NCBI RefSeq assembly: GCF_030867145.1
Contig: NC_134419.1
Location: 72,659,403-72,723,402 of the forward strand
Source of the DNA: Opisthocomus hoazin
Lineage: Eukaryota > Chordata > Aves > Opisthocomiformes > Opisthocomidae
DNA: 64,000 bases
Direction: 5' to 3'
Shown: positions 23,066 to 35,291 of the stretch, one piece after another
Position numbering within the stretch: position 1 is the stretch's first letter
Layout of the letters: the number at the start of each line of letters is the position of its first letter
Position numbers and translations under genes: made by a program
The notes under the pieces: generated by a model
What the model saw: only the letters and a program-made list of their open reading frames with translations
Told to the model about the DNA's origin: nothing
Databases searched by the model: none

Positions 23066-26050
23066 AACTGTGGTAAATTAGCGCCGGGGGGGGGGGGGAA
23101 TAATAATAATAAAAAAATATTGGGGGGGGAAAAAAAGGAGGAGAAGCGAACAAAAAGCTGTTGTGAAGTGTGGGCGATGCCGACGCCCACCCGAACTCCC
23201 CAGAAGCGACACCCCCCCAGCCTAGCGGGGGTGGGAAGGGGGCAGCAGCCGGGGCTTCACCCGCCCCCGGCCCGGGCAGCGACCCCTCCCCTCCCGCCGC
23301 GCTCCCGGCTCCCCGGGAACCCCGGGGGAGTGGGGGGGTCCCGGGGCGGCACCCCCAGGGGAAGGAGAGCGGGGGGGGCCCCGGGGCCCTCCGAGACGGC
23401 CTCGCCGGGGCGAGATTTTACCTGCCGGGAAGGGCGGGTGGGCGCAGGGACGGAGGGCAGCGGAGCGCGGCCGGCACCGCCGTCGGGGCGATGCCTCGGC
23501 CGGCTGCGGGCTGCGGGGCGGGCTCCGGGGGGGAGCCGACCCGTCGGCCCACCGGCTCCCCCCGGGCTCCGACCCAGGGACTGCGGGGCGGCCGCTGCCG
23601 GGGGCGGGCAGAGCCGCCCCCCCCCAACATCCCCCCCCTTCCCGAGGGCTGCCCCGCCCACATTCGCGCACTCCTCCCGTCCCCCTACGCGCGGGGGGGG
23701 GGGGGGGGGGGGGGCTCCGCCGTCGGGGCGTCCCGGCCCCGGTGCCCGGTGCCCCGTTCCGGGGGCGGCCGGCAGGCAGCAGGCCGATCTCCTCCCCCCC
23801 CCCCTCCAGATGCTCCCGGTGCGGGGGGGGGGGGAACAGCCGCAGAGGTTTCCATTCAGGACACGATGGGGAAACAAAACCCTTATATATACATATATAT
23901 GTACATATTTTTTTTCCCCCTTTTTTTTCTTCTTTCTTTTTCCGTGCGTGGCCCCTCCCGAGCCGGAGCGAGGCCGGGGCTGCGATCCCCCCTCAGACGC
24001 GCGGTGACGGGCTCCGGCCTCGCCCCGGCCCCGCTCCGAAGCAGCCGCGGGGGGGTGGGTCGCGGCTCACGGCGGCCTGGAAAAGGCCCGGGCTTGGGCT
24101 GTGTGCCGCCGGGAGGAGGCGAGCGGAGAAAAGGCAAACGTCGGGCTGAGCTCCTGATTTCCCCTTTTCCTAGAGTAAAAAGCACGGGTTTTGTTACGAC
24201 AGGAAAAGAAGAAAAAGAAGAAGAAGAAAAAGAAAACAACAACAACAAAAAGAAAACAGTGCGGGAAAGCAGGCGAATAAGGAAAAAGAGAAATACTGCA
24301 GTGACACGCTCTTTGACTTCCGAAGCGAATTAATTCACCTCGAGTAAACGCGGTTTTGGAGAGGTCTGCGAACCTCCCCAGCGCGGTGTATTGGCTCAGT
24401 AATGAACGCGCCTCGCCCGTGTAAGCACGGCTGAAATCGGTTCAGGTGGCGGCGGTCTGTCCTTTGACAGCATCGCCTCGCACCTAAAAACCCCACTTGA
24501 TACTAAACAGCCCAGAAGCAATGAACAATTTAACGGAAGGGTTCTTTTATTTATTTTTTTTTAATAAACCGAGACGTTTGACGGGTCTCTAGTCCCTTGC
24601 AAATCTCTCCCCGCAGCGGACGGTCGAGTTTTACCTTCGTTGAGAGGTGATTTTGCGACATTTGCTTTCGCCTTTTTGCACAGCCGGTGTCAGGGCTTGT
24701 TTCTGGAAAGCAAAAACCACTGAAATAGGTCGTCCCCCCCCCCCTCCTAATTTTATCCGTAAAATTGTTTTCTTCTCTGCCGTCGACGGTCTTTGGGTAC
24801 TGCGGCAGGCGAGGGAGCGCGGCGGGGGATAACCGGAGGAAAGACCCGGGTGCCTTTCGGGTGCGGGAAGCAAAGCCCAGCCACACCGCCGGAGCCTGCA
24901 GACCCCTCCCCCGTGCCGGTTTGGCAGCCCGGCGGTGCCGGCCCCGGGGCAGCGGTGCGGGACGGGGCGGCGGGGATGCCCCGCGGCCGGGCGGGAGCGG
25001 AGCCGCGCAGCCCGGGCGCTGCCCCCGCCTCTGGGCCCGCCGGTCCCCGGCACCGGCCGGTGCCTGGAAACGGCCTTTCGTTCCCGGGATCTCACACCGC
25101 AGCCTCACCGACCTCTTTCGTTATTTCACGGGTGGTTCGGAAACTCGGATTAAAGCGTTGATTCCGCTCCCGAGAGGAGCTGGACCGCGGCCTCTCCCGC
25201 AAAACCCGGCTGCGTGACCCCTTCCACGGGGCAGGCAGCCGTCACAACGAGAGGACCCTCCCGGCGGGCACCCACGCCGGTCCCCCACGCAGGACCCGGC
25301 CTTTCCCTCTCCGCCGCCCCGTTCCCCAGTCAGCGGCTGACGGCCGGGAGTGCGGGGCCCGGAGGGGTGTTTGGCTTTGCTTTATTCCCTTGATTTTCTC
25401 CCCAGGCTCGGGCAGGCATCCCTCGGATGCCCTCGCTGCGCGGGGGGAGCATCCCTCGGTGCCAGAGTCGCATCCCTCGGTGCCAGTGTCGCATCCCTCG
25501 GTGTCGGTGCGGCCTCTCTACCCGGGCATCGCTCGGTAAAACCCAGCAGCAACGCCGAGAGGCAGAGCACCCACACCCGCGCCCTCCTCCTGAACCAGAA
25601 AACTCTGCTTCGGGGACCCAAACCGGGGACCCTCGGCCATTGTGAGGGGGGCAGCTCGGTCCCGGAGCCGCACCGCCGCCCGGGCACCCCGGGGAGGGGA
25701 TGGAGGGGGGGGGCTGGAGCCCCTCTACCCGCCCCCGGGGCGGCCTCCCCCTCGGTGCGTGCTCGGATCGGGCAGCGGGGCCGCCGGGTGGGAGCTGTGG
25801 AGCCGGGACCTTCCCCGCTTCCCGCTCGCACGGCTCCGTCCCCCCAGCCGTGGGGGTGCCGGTCCCCTCTCTCACCCTCTCTGCTTCCCTCGACGTCCCT
25901 CCGAGCCCCCGGGGCTGGCGATGGGACCCTCGGCGGCGGCTGCGGGCTGGGGGCGGCACCGGCACCGGACACCCCCCCCCCCCCCCCCGCCAGCCACAGC
26001 AACAGGGAGAAGGGGGGGGGGGGGGTGAACGGCAGCGCGGCATCTCCCGG
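23066..26050. promoter_or_regulatory. Orphan intergenic CpG island (about 3 kb)
   Basis: This is a second dense CpG island, 16 kb upstream of VAX1 and 20 kb upstream of KCNK18. The richest parts are 23160-24130 and 24780-26050, split by a short A/T-rich stretch (24140-24780). A TATATATACATATATATG segment lies at about 23883-23902. Homopolymer runs include G22 at 23693-23714, C17 at 25972-25988 and G14 at 26012-26025. Long open frames exist in several phases on both strands, but all are Pro/Gly/Arg/Ala low complexity without a known domain. It could be a promoter for a non-coding RNA (humans have a non-coding host gene between VAX1 and KCNK18) or a polycomb-type regulatory island. Confidence 0.65.
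25409..25515. repeat. 21-bp tandem repeat
   Basis: About four to five units of GCATCCCTCGGTGCCAGTGTC-like sequence, three of them near-identical at 25450-25512. The unit is a multiple of three, so open frames show a seven-residue repeat. Confidence 0.8.
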
Positions 26051-28339
26051 GGTTGCATCCTTCCCCTCTGGCTTTCGGGGATTCTTTGGCAGCTGCTTGC
26101 TCGGGCAAACCCGGGTGGGGGTTTAATTTTCTGCCTCTCCTTGGGGCAGAGCGAGGGTCCCTCCCTCGCCTCGCGGGGCTCCAGTTGCTGGGGTCGCCTA
26201 AACGCAGGACGAGCCTGTTTGTCCCCATTAAATGCGCAGAGGGGTGGGGGAAGGAGGCCTTTCCAGAACGGATGGAGGCTGTGGAGCCTGAGATACAGCA
26301 GCCCGTCCCTTGGGGAAAGTGGAGCCTTTTTGCTCCGGCTCCCAACAGTCAGGGAACCACTGGCCAGAGGGGTGGATTTGCTCCCTTGCTCCTCGTAGCA
26401 GAAGCACCCCCCTCGCCCTCCTCCAGCCGGGCTCGATATTTCCCTGGCATAGACCCTAGGCTCTGTAGTTTGCTCCTGTTTAAGTCAAAGCCATCTGAGA
26501 TGTGGAAGGTCTCCTTCCTACCTCTGTGGGGGCACTGGCGAGGTTCAGTGACATCTTGGAGGAGATGGAGCCCTCTCATCCCCATCTCAGAGGACGCGGA
26601 GATGCCGTGGGCAGGCCTTTCCCACGGCTCGGTGGCTGTGCTCCCCCAATCCACTCACTGGGCTTTGCAGGGAAACAGCAGTTTTGTTCCCAGGAGGGAA
26701 CACCACCCTGCTTTGCACATCTCAGCTTGGATATGTGCGTGGGGAAGAGTTCAGCCCTCCAAATAACTTCCCCCCCCACCCCCCCCATCCTGGTCATTGG
26801 AATATCCTGGTGTCTTCCAATCCTTATACTCCTCACTCCATGTTTACCCCGGCCAAACCTGCGAGCTCGGATGCAATCTGGAGGGGAGGAGGCAGGCTTT
26901 ACCCCCCGGACCCCAGTGATTTTTCTTGTTGGGCCCATGGGAAAGGATCAGTGGGGAAGAGTGGTACCTGCTGTGGCTGCCCATTGCTCCGACACCTGTA
27001 TCCCAAGTCCCAGCCAGAGCTCTCCTGGGCAGGAACCTCAGCAGAAAATCTCTCGAAGACATTCACTTCATGCCCTACCAGGAGGGGCAGCTCCCTCCCT
27101 TCCTTCCCCCATGGATCCTGAGTGACAAAGATGAAAGGAGGAATGGGACTAATCCCCCACCCCCTCTACCTGTCAAAACATCCACAACCCTTCCCAGCCC
27201 TGCCCACTATCGCGACATATGCCTGGAGCTGTGCCTGGCTTCCGGAGGAGCCCTCCAGGACTGAGTGGCCATCCTGAGTGCGCGCCTGGTGATTTCCATG
27301 CCCAGCAGTTAAGCCACCGTGGACAACCTCTCTGAGTGCATGAGAAACCTGGCTGGTGCCATAGGAAACCCCGTGCCAGGCATTTGCGTGCAGTCTGAGC
27401 ACAGAAGTATGCTGGAGCTCACGAGAAGGCTTGGAAGGAAAAAAAAGGTTGAGATAGGAGCATGTTTTATGGACTCAGGCAATCATCCATGACGGTAATT
27501 TCTTACTGCGAACGCTGCTACTCTTGTAGGGGAGGGAGGATGCTGCAGGTACGGTCACAGCACAGAGCTGCAGAGACTTTCAGCCATCCGAAACGCAGCC
27601 ATTCCTGGGTACGGCTGCTCCTCACACCGCTTGGCTCAGGCATCTCTGCTTTCCTTGCGTTTAAGATTTATAAAGACAGAGGAAAGAAAAGGGCTTGGAA
27701 GGGCAGGGAGTTTCGTGACGGCCATCACAGATGACTGCCTCTTTGATATTTAGTTTGTATGAAGCCACTGTATGTGGATCCAACCAAGCCTACTGCACAC
27801 ACAATACCCCATACTAAACACCGTCTCACATGGGGTGACAAACCAGAAATCTCTTGTAAAAGAGGCCAAAACACAGAAAACATTTCAGGAAAAGCAGAGA
27901 AGAGACTAAAGGAATTGCCAGTGTAAGAGGGAATTGTTAAGGTGCCGTTCCCAGAAGAGCTTGGGTAACAGCCCAAAGAATGGAGAAACCATACCCAACT
28001 GCCTTTCCCCTCTCCCAAAAACCCGCGAGTTCTCACCTAGAGAAAATGTCTCCCTGACCCCAGCTCTGGTGAGTCTGCAGGCACCAAGGCATTATGTGAA
28101 ATGCATCGGTCATGGCTGTTCTTGGTGTTACCCGCACCATTAAGCGCTCGTTCCCAAGCATATCCAAAGGAACACAGCCGAGGAAAAGCGAGCTTGGTCG
28201 GGAGTGAGCTAACCTCCACCTGCTCTATTAGGCAAACTGGTATTTTTTTACCAAGCATCAACAGGTTAAGAAATAAAATGCGTATCAGTGCAGGCTTTAG
28301 AGAACTGTATTTAGATTTACAAACAACATTGTAACTGGA
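26051..28339. other. Intergenic, moderately GC-rich, no gene recognised
   Basis: GC falls gradually from the CpG island. There is a C-rich run at 26770-26790 but no recognisable repeat or exon. Open frames of 100-237 codons at 26.05-27.1 kb overlap each other and have no family resemblance. Confidence 0.45.
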
Positions 28340-28760
28340 TCAACAGGCTATAATTAGAATTTAATAATCCAAGTGGAGGAGTAATACGCCCGCTGCTTGA
28401 AAAATTGGAGCCTTTCTTTCGCAGTTCTGAACATTCAGCTCTGCAGATTGGACTCCAACTTGCTTGACACAATTACTGTCCTAGTGAGGCAAACATGTTA
28501 CAAATAAGAACAATAAGATCAACAATAGTCTAAGTCTAATACCATAAACAAAGGGAATAATCGGAACACCTCCTGCCCCAGCGCAATCTGCACAACTGGG
28601 ACAACCAATTAGCATGGTGATTGGAAAAAAATATGCAAGAAAATGTTGTATTTGACGGACTTCTGAAAAGACTTTAAGGCTGGCAAGTACGTTACAGGCA
28701 ATCCTGTCGGATGCCTCAATGGCTGTTAGATTCAGTCTTTGTATTTATTTCTAAAGTCCA
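28340..28760. promoter_or_regulatory. Candidate conserved non-coding element
   Basis: AT-rich unique sequence with dense homeobox- and SOX-like words: TATAATTAGAATTTAATAATCC, GAACAATAAGATCAACAATAG, CAATTAGCATGGTGATTGG and ATATGCAAG. No simple repeats interrupt it. This resembles developmental enhancers around homeobox genes, but conservation is untested. Confidence 0.35.
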
Positions 28761-30937
28761 CCTGAGCCGGGGGCAACGCTCAGCAGAACTGATGCGGGGG
28801 GCGGGGAGGGGGGGGAAAGACGTGTGTAAACCAGATTCCCCTCACTTTATATTAAAAGTGTTTAGTATCAGGTGGGTAATTAAGCAAAAAAATTAATCTA
28901 AGGGTTTTAACACACAGAGTAGGATTCAACACGGGGTTTCAACAGATGTGCGCCGAAACGGGCACAGTCCCTGGGATGCGCTGGTCTCCCAGCTGCCTCC
29001 GGCAGGACGCTGGCACAGAGCAGAGCCCTGGCAAAGCTCCTGCCACGCACCGACCGCTCAGCATTGCAGCTCGGGTCAGTCTGCAGTCCCAGACACGCAA
29101 GGACACCTCGGCTCTCGTTTTGCTTGCTAAGCACATATCAAAAGAGATTACCCACCCGGCTTGAGGCAGGACCTCTTTCCAGGCGTCGGCTGAGCTGGAA
29201 GCAGGCAGTCCCGCTTCCCAGCAGAGATGCTGCGGTCCTGCCCTCTGTGGCGTTTGGGGTTTCCCAAGCGCATCTGGGATCTGTTTTAAATGAATGAAAT
29301 AGTGGCTCAGGAGAAGGGGAGTACAAGCTGTGCCGATCCCTGAGCGAGGGGAGGGACTACAGAAAGGAAACTGCTTCTTAGAAAAAGTCTTCCTGCTCCA
29401 TGCTTTCTGCCACCATAATAGGTATATTTTCCCATTTTACCTAGAACAAACTGAGAATCCTGTTTTAAAACTCATGCCAAAACCCAGCCAGTAGTTCTGG
29501 AGGTATTACAGCTGTCTGAAAATTAACTGTGCACTATGAGCTTGCATTTCCCATAGGTTTATTTCCACAGGAAAGGAATAATCTAGAACAGGGTCTGGCT
29601 GCAAAGTGATTGGCAGTGATACTCCAGGTCAAAAATTCAGTGGAGAGAATGTGATCAGTTCATCTTCAATAAAACCCTTGACAGAGAGTATATATTCTCC
29701 ATTCTATTTTAAAATTGTATCTTGATTTATTTATGTGCACTGACTCAAATTTGTATTCTTGAAGTGCTTGAAGAATGCCATGCAAGTAATGATGCTGAGA
29801 AGTGTTTAAAGAGACTGCAAGGTGAAAGCCTATGTGTACCCTACTAGCCAGAGGTGACTAACCCAGACGTGGTACGGGGATGAAGGTCATCTGTTGGTAG
29901 GGCTCTGAGCACTGCAAGTGTGTCAGAAACACCCACACTGCCCCTGGGTCTGGTACTTGCCTTTAGTGCTCTGAGCTGGCTGGAAGATGTGTAAAAATCA
30001 ACTCGTGAAGAAAGCCAGTTCCCTGTTGAGGGTGTTTCTGAAGGAACTCAGGTGTGTTGTTCATCCCAGCAAGTAGCTGGGGCATCCTATAGTTTTGAAA
30101 CAGGCCCAGGAGCAGGTGTTTTAGTTGGGAGTGTGAGAATTTGAGGGCACCAGCTGAGTCTGTTCAGCTCCTGTCTCCTGGGGCAGCCAGGATTGCACCA
30201 GTTCTCCCACCTCTTTTGGGAGATAGCCATGGTCGATTGAGGTACCTCGTTGCGGAGATCCCTCAGAGCTCACCATCGTTGCGTGTGCAGAGCTGAAATT
30301 CTCCCTGGCAAAGATGGCCCAGGTTTCACTGTCAGGGGTACCCGGGCAAGACACTCCGCAGCAGTGTGTTACAGCAGCCGCCAGCTCCTTTCCCCACTGA
30401 AACAGAAGCAGGAGAAGTGGAGAGGCTCTCCATCACCAGGCTAACGCAGGGCCTGCACAGCCCTGCGTGAGATGGAGGCAGCTCCAGGGAACGTCTTGCG
30501 TGGTGGTGGGGCGAGCTGGTGAGGAGGACGTGAGAGCAGATGCTCTTCAGCCAGGCAAGGAGGGGTAGAGCTTGTAGGCTATCATGATGTCTCCGTCCCG
30601 CTTTCATGTCATCCTGGCCTAGAGATCAGTCAGGAGTGAGTGAGATCCGGATGAGATTTATGGGAGGGATTTATGTTACCTCAGGTTCTTGTTTTTTATG
30701 ATTAAACTGATACTCCTCAAACAAGTTGGATGGCTGCAGGCTGGCTGGGGGGAGAGCCAGAAAGTATTTGCCATAGTTACCCTTGCAAAATGCAATTTCT
30801 CTGGAGATTTCCTTTCTCACTCTCTCTCCCTTGCCTGCAAAACCAGGGGCTGCTCTTTTGGTGGTGTGCTACAAACGAGAGCTTTCAAAACGGAGCCAAA
30901 GTGCCCTGGGAAGCAATGGGAAACACACGGGACAGAC
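28761..30937. other. Intergenic, no gene recognised
   Basis: Unique sequence with a short G-rich stretch at 28795-28818. Only short, overlapping open frames of no known family are present. Confidence 0.45.
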
Positions 30938-31062
30938 TCACAGAATGTTCGGGGTTGGAAGGGACCTGTGGAGATCATCTAGTCCAACTCCCTACCGAAG
31001 CAGGGTCACCTACAGCAGACTGCACAGGACCTTGTCCAGGACACGGTGCCTCCAATGTGCCT
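30938..31062 (-). mobile_element. CR1 LINE 3'-end fragment
   Basis: On the plus strand it reads CACAGAATGTTCGGGGTTGG, then GGACCTGTGGAGATCATCTAG, then CAACTCCCTACCGAAGCAGGGTCACC. This is the reverse complement of a CR1 3' end of the same type as the copy ending at 33.21 kb. It is truncated to about 125 bp, as usual for CR1. Confidence 0.85.
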
Positions 31063-31299
31063 GATGACCGTTTCGGGCTGCTGCCTGTGTTGTCCTCCGG
31101 CTACAGCTCACGGCAGCTGAAGATCAAGCCCATCAGAACACGCGTCTGCTGAACTGGCTCAGCACTGTCAGATCTTTGAATATTAATCCGTAAGGGAAGG
31201 TTACACGTGACTGAGAGTATGTTTGTGCGTGTTTGGGGCAGCGGGTTCGTCGGAGCCCACCGCCAACGCCCCTGCTGCGTTGACTGACTTGCTTTAAAA

Positions 31300-31651
31300 G
31301 AAGGAGTTTGACACGAAGTCCCACCGCCCAGCTCGCGCTCAGAGACGCTCCCGGGGCTGCGGAGCGGGGTCTCGGCCGCCGAAACCTCCCCGCGGAGGTG
31401 CCGCCTTGCCCCCAGCCCGGCTCCCCGGCCCTCCCCGCGCTCCCCGCCGCCAGGATCCCGGCCTGCGGGGCGGGGGGTGCGCGGCAGCCGGCGGGCCGGC
31501 CCCGCCGCTCGGCTCCCGGGGAGGGGGAGCGGGTCCCTGCGGCCGGCCCGCGGGCTGCGAGCCCCCTCTTGCGGCGCCGCGCCGGTGTGCAGCGACCGCC
31601 TTAAACCCGCAGCCGGGCCCGGAGCCGCTGCTGGGCCGGGGGCTGGACCAG
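31300..31651. other. Short CpG-rich segment next to the minisatellite
   Basis: About 350 bp of dense CpG, flanked on the left by AT-rich DNA that follows a CR1 fragment and on the right by the 19-bp array. Open frames run on both strands and are low complexity. It may be a small CpG island or a GC-rich hotspot linked to the minisatellite. Confidence 0.5.
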
Positions 31652-32120
31652 GCATCCCAGCTCCCTGCGGGCATCACACCTCCCTGTGAGCATCACAGCT
31701 CCCTGTGAGCATCACACCGCCCTGTGAGCATCACATCGCCCTGAAGACATCACACCTTCCTGCGGGTATCCCACCGCCCTCCAGATATCCCACCTCCCTC
31801 CAGGTATCCCACCTCCCTCCAGGTATCCCACCTCCCTGCGGGTATCCCACCTCCCTCCAGGTATCCCACCTCCCTGTGGGCATCCCACCACCCTGCGAGT
31901 ATCCCACCTCCCTGCGGGTATTCCACCGCCCTGCAGGTATCCCTCCTCCCTTCAGGTATCCCACCACCCTGCAAGTATCCCACTGCCCTGCGGGTATCCC
32001 ACTGCCCTGCAGGCATCCCACCACCCTGCGGGTATCCCTCCTCCCTTCAGGTATCCCACTATCCTTCGGGTATCCCACTGCCCTGCAGGTACCCCAGCTC
32101 CCTGCGGGTATCCCACCACC
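31652..32120. repeat. 19-bp minisatellite, 24.7 units without indels
   Basis: The unit is GTATCCCACCTCCCTGCGG-like. Twenty-four full units and one partial unit follow each other at exactly 19 bp. The first six units carry an ATCACA variant and the rest carry ATCCCA. Units 16 and 21 are identical. Because 19 is not a multiple of three, open frames cycle with a 57-bp, 19-residue pattern rich in Pro, which is not a real protein. Confidence 0.95.
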
Positions 32121-32769
32121 TCTGCTCCCGGGAGCTGTTCCCTTCACAAACTCCCAAGAGTCTCTCCTGAAAACCATTTCTGACCACAGGTAAAACACGC
32201 GTGAGCCAAGCCCAGCCTGGAGGCAGGTTTTCGCAGCAGATGCCTCCTCTCGATGAACTCCTGTTTCTTTCAAGGGCTTGGAAATCTTTGAAATTATTTC
32301 CTTGTCAGAGAGCTGCCATCTTTGGCTCCGGAAGTTCATGAACTGCAGATTGCTTGGGGCTAAAAGACTGTTCTGGGAAAATATCACTCCACGCTCGCTC
32401 TGTTCTCGTACCCTTTCCGAAGCAACTGCTGATGGGAAGAGAGGAGCAGGGGAGATGCCGGGCCCTGTGGCTCTTGCTCCCGCCCCAGTATAGCTGTCCT
32501 TATGATGCTTTGGGCTGGGCTGACAGCACTGGCAGATGTTCTCTTTAGGAACCACTTCACAATGGGGTTCTGCAAACAGAGATATTTGTTGCCAAGGTGA
32601 ATCTCTTCACTTGGGTTTTTTTTTTTGGCTGCGAATGCAGCACTGGCTACACCAGAATTCAGCCCCTTCTGGGATCCAGTGCAACTGTTTGCAGAAATCT
32701 GCTGTAACACCAGCGAAGTGGGAATACACATGTACAGGTGAGAGCATCTTAAACTGGTTTTCTTCTTCA

Positions 32770-33214
32770 GGGCTACAAGGATGAAGAGGGGACTGGAACA
32801 TCTCCCCTACGAGGAGAGGCTGAGGGAGCTGGGCTTGTTCAACCTGAAGAAGAGAAGGCTGCGAGGGGACCTAATAAATGCTTATAAATATCTGAAGGGT
32901 GGGTGTCAGGAGGATGGGGCCAAGCTCTTTTCAGTGGTGCCCAGTGACAGGACAAGGGGCAATGGGCACAAACTGAGGCACAGGAAGTTCCATCTGAACA
33001 TGAGGAAGAACTTCTTCCCTCTGAGGGTGACGGAGCACTGGAACAGGCTGCCCAGGGAAGTTGTGGAGTCTCCTTCTCTGGAGATACTCAAGACCTGCCT
33101 GGACAAGGTCCTGTGCAGCCTGCTGTAGGTGACCCTGCTTCAGCAGGAGGGTTGGACTAGATGACCCACAGAGGTCCTTTCCAACCCCTACTATTCTGTG
33201 ATTCTGTGATTCAG
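32770..33214 (+). mobile_element. CR1 LINE, 5'-truncated, ORF2 C-terminus and 3' end
   Basis: An avian CR1 non-LTR retrotransposon copy. The frame 32781-33128 stays open for 115 codons and matches the ORF2 C-terminal tail ([17 protein letters not shown], then [14 protein letters not shown], then [17 protein letters not shown]). It is followed by the short 3' UTR GGTTGGACTAGATGACC and terminal ATTCTGTG repeats at 33193-33210. The endonuclease and reverse transcriptase core are missing, so it is a dead 5'-truncated insertion. The ORF is sometimes mis-annotated as a host protein. Confidence 0.95.
32781..33128 (+). pseudogene. CR1 ORF2 C-terminal remnant (open, 115 codons)
   Basis: An intact reading frame within the truncated CR1 copy. 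It covers only the C-terminal tail of the CR1 polyprotein after the reverse transcriptase and has no catalytic motif. Its openness and low divergence suggest a younger insertion than the other CR1 pieces in the window. Confidence 0.85.
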
Positions 33215-35291
33215 GAAGCTACAGGGTTCCTCTTAAAGCAGATGGATGTGCCCGGCAGCCTCAGTGGCTCAGCTTCCATGTTCTGTCCTTACAGCCCCTC
33301 ACAAGGCCACCTCACGCTTGCTGTTCCTAAGAACCTGTTTTCTGTTGCTTGTGATAGGGAGGTTCAACCAGGTTTTGCTGCACAGAAACTTACTCCAGCA
33401 CAGTAGGGCCATACAGCCGAGTTCTTCATTCTTAGCAGAGCCAGCGCTTGTATGAATGTCCTGGGTAGGTGTCGTGTAGCACACAGGCTCAGCTGAATTA
33501 GTACATGCCCCTGGGTTGCCCTGGGAAAGAGTTTGTCTGGGAGTGGTTTGCTGTTGCATGAACAATTCAGATGTCCTGTTCCTGACTGACCTCATTTCTG
33601 AGGGCCACTTGGTGGTGACCACAGCCTCAACCTGACTGAGGTTCCTTCAGGGCTGTCTTATAGTCAGGGGAGGACTTGCAGCGTCCCAGGAAAGCAGGTG
33701 GTCAGAGGTATCCCCAAGGAGGAGCAGAGTGTGTTTTTTCTAGAAGCGTTCTCACAGCTTAAACATTTGGACTGTAATTCTCTGTATCGTGTATCTGCTG
33801 CAGGAAAAGCTTTTGAGAAATTGACCTAAAGGTAAAATAAATATTGCATAGATGTTCACTAAGTGAACTGCACCCATGTTGTGTACTGATTGAGGCCATG
33901 GTCTTGGCAAAGATGTAGGCTGACTTCCTATAAATTAAAGATGTTAACTCCACGCAGATGCAGAAGGGGATGTGTCCAGGCTACAGCCGTAACACAGCCT
34001 TTATAGTTCTGAATATTCAACTTAGCCATCTTAAACATGCCTTTAAAATCAAGTATAATTCTGCCCTGGGCTGGGATTTCCCTCTGTAATATTGTGTGTT
34101 GTGTGTGTTGCATGTGTTGCACGTTTTTCCTACATGACAACAGAGAGCAGCAAGTTCTGCGACATGGAAAGTAAGAGAGAAGCCAAGCAGGAGACAGGAG
34201 TATGGTTTGAGTGATCACCTACAGCTAAAAGATCTGCAATGACTTCTTAAAGAAAAAAATGTTAATTCTGCTTTCATATCCATTAAACTGGGTTGCATGA
34301 GTTTAAATGAAAGCAGAGTCTGAGAAAATTCTGCTACGAATCAGCTATATAAAAGCATTAAGTTGAATGCTTAATTGGTACAAATGGCATATTTCTGCTA
34401 TTAGTGTTGGACTGCAAACAACCTCAGTCTCAAATTAATGAACAAAATCATGATCATTTCAGAAGGGTGAAAAAGGTCCAAAACTACACAGGGCACTTCC
34501 CAAGATAATTCACTTCTACTTACACAAACATCTGACTGCAAGGAAGGAGGGAGGTTCTCTGTACTGCTGGGACAAAATCTCAGGAAGGAGTGCCGCTCTG
34601 TCCTTCGGTGACCCTCTGCTTGTGCGTTTGGAAACAAATCTCAGTTATGTCCAAAGCTCCTGGTTTTGAGATGCCTCATCCAGCCTGCAACACTGGGCAG
34701 GTTATAGCAAATCCCTCACTCAGTTTGGAAATTTTTTTAAAACCATTGACCTGTAGCAAACCCTGGCAGCTGCCGAGTTCCTACCCAGGGCAGCTGGTAT
34801 AGGAACCAGTAAATGCAAAGAAATCAGTTATTTCTTTCATTACTTTTATTTGAAGAGCAGTATTCAGAGAACCACATCAGCAGGTAACACGCCAGAAATG
34901 ACTGTGTCCCATCTAAGCACTTAGGAGAGAATCTAGTCTCCTCTGGATGAAGGAGGGGTTTGAGCAGCTCAGGTCTCAGCAGTTCAGAGGTCTGGTTTGC
35001 TGTGTTGCAGCAGCTTGGATTGAACAGTAGGACCCAGGGTCGGGGATCCAGCAGCAGGGAGTGAGCAGCTGGGGTTTAGGGCTGTGGAAAAGGATCTTCT
35101 CCTCCTGTGCAGATGCGGTGTGAGATGCAGGTGGAGTGGCCACACAACTGACATGCTCTGCTTGGGTAGGGAAAGGAGAGCAGAGGAAAGGAGGCCCACG
35201 CTATGTGGTGGTGCTCAGTGCTGCCACGATTGCTGCCCAGCGTGGGTTGGCCTCTTTTCACCACTGCTGTGATCAGGCACCCAGGCCATGA
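33215..35291. other. Intergenic, no gene recognised
   Basis: Unique sequence between two CR1 copies. A short TGTGTTG-rich stretch lies at 34093-34122. No exon or domain was recognised. Confidence 0.5.

Noticed and set aside
22958-24333. Open frames of 349 and 387 codons in the orphan CpG island
   Set aside because: Overlapping phases on both strands are open at once. Residues are low complexity, runs of G or A interrupt the frame in translation, and no family was recognised.
25330-26398. Several 200-258-codon frames on both strands at 25.3-26.4 kb
   Set aside because: Composition-driven, including a 21-bp tandem repeat and long C and G runs. No recognisable protein.
31705-32555. Pro-rich plus frame and Gly/Arg/Trp-rich minus frame with a 19-residue repeat
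   Set aside because: The period is three units of the 19-bp minisatellite. Both strands are open by chance because the units rarely contain stop codons.
32781-33128. A 115-codon protein that could be taken for a host gene
   Set aside because: It is the C-terminal tail of CR1 ORF2 followed by the CR1 3' end and ATTCTGTG repeats.
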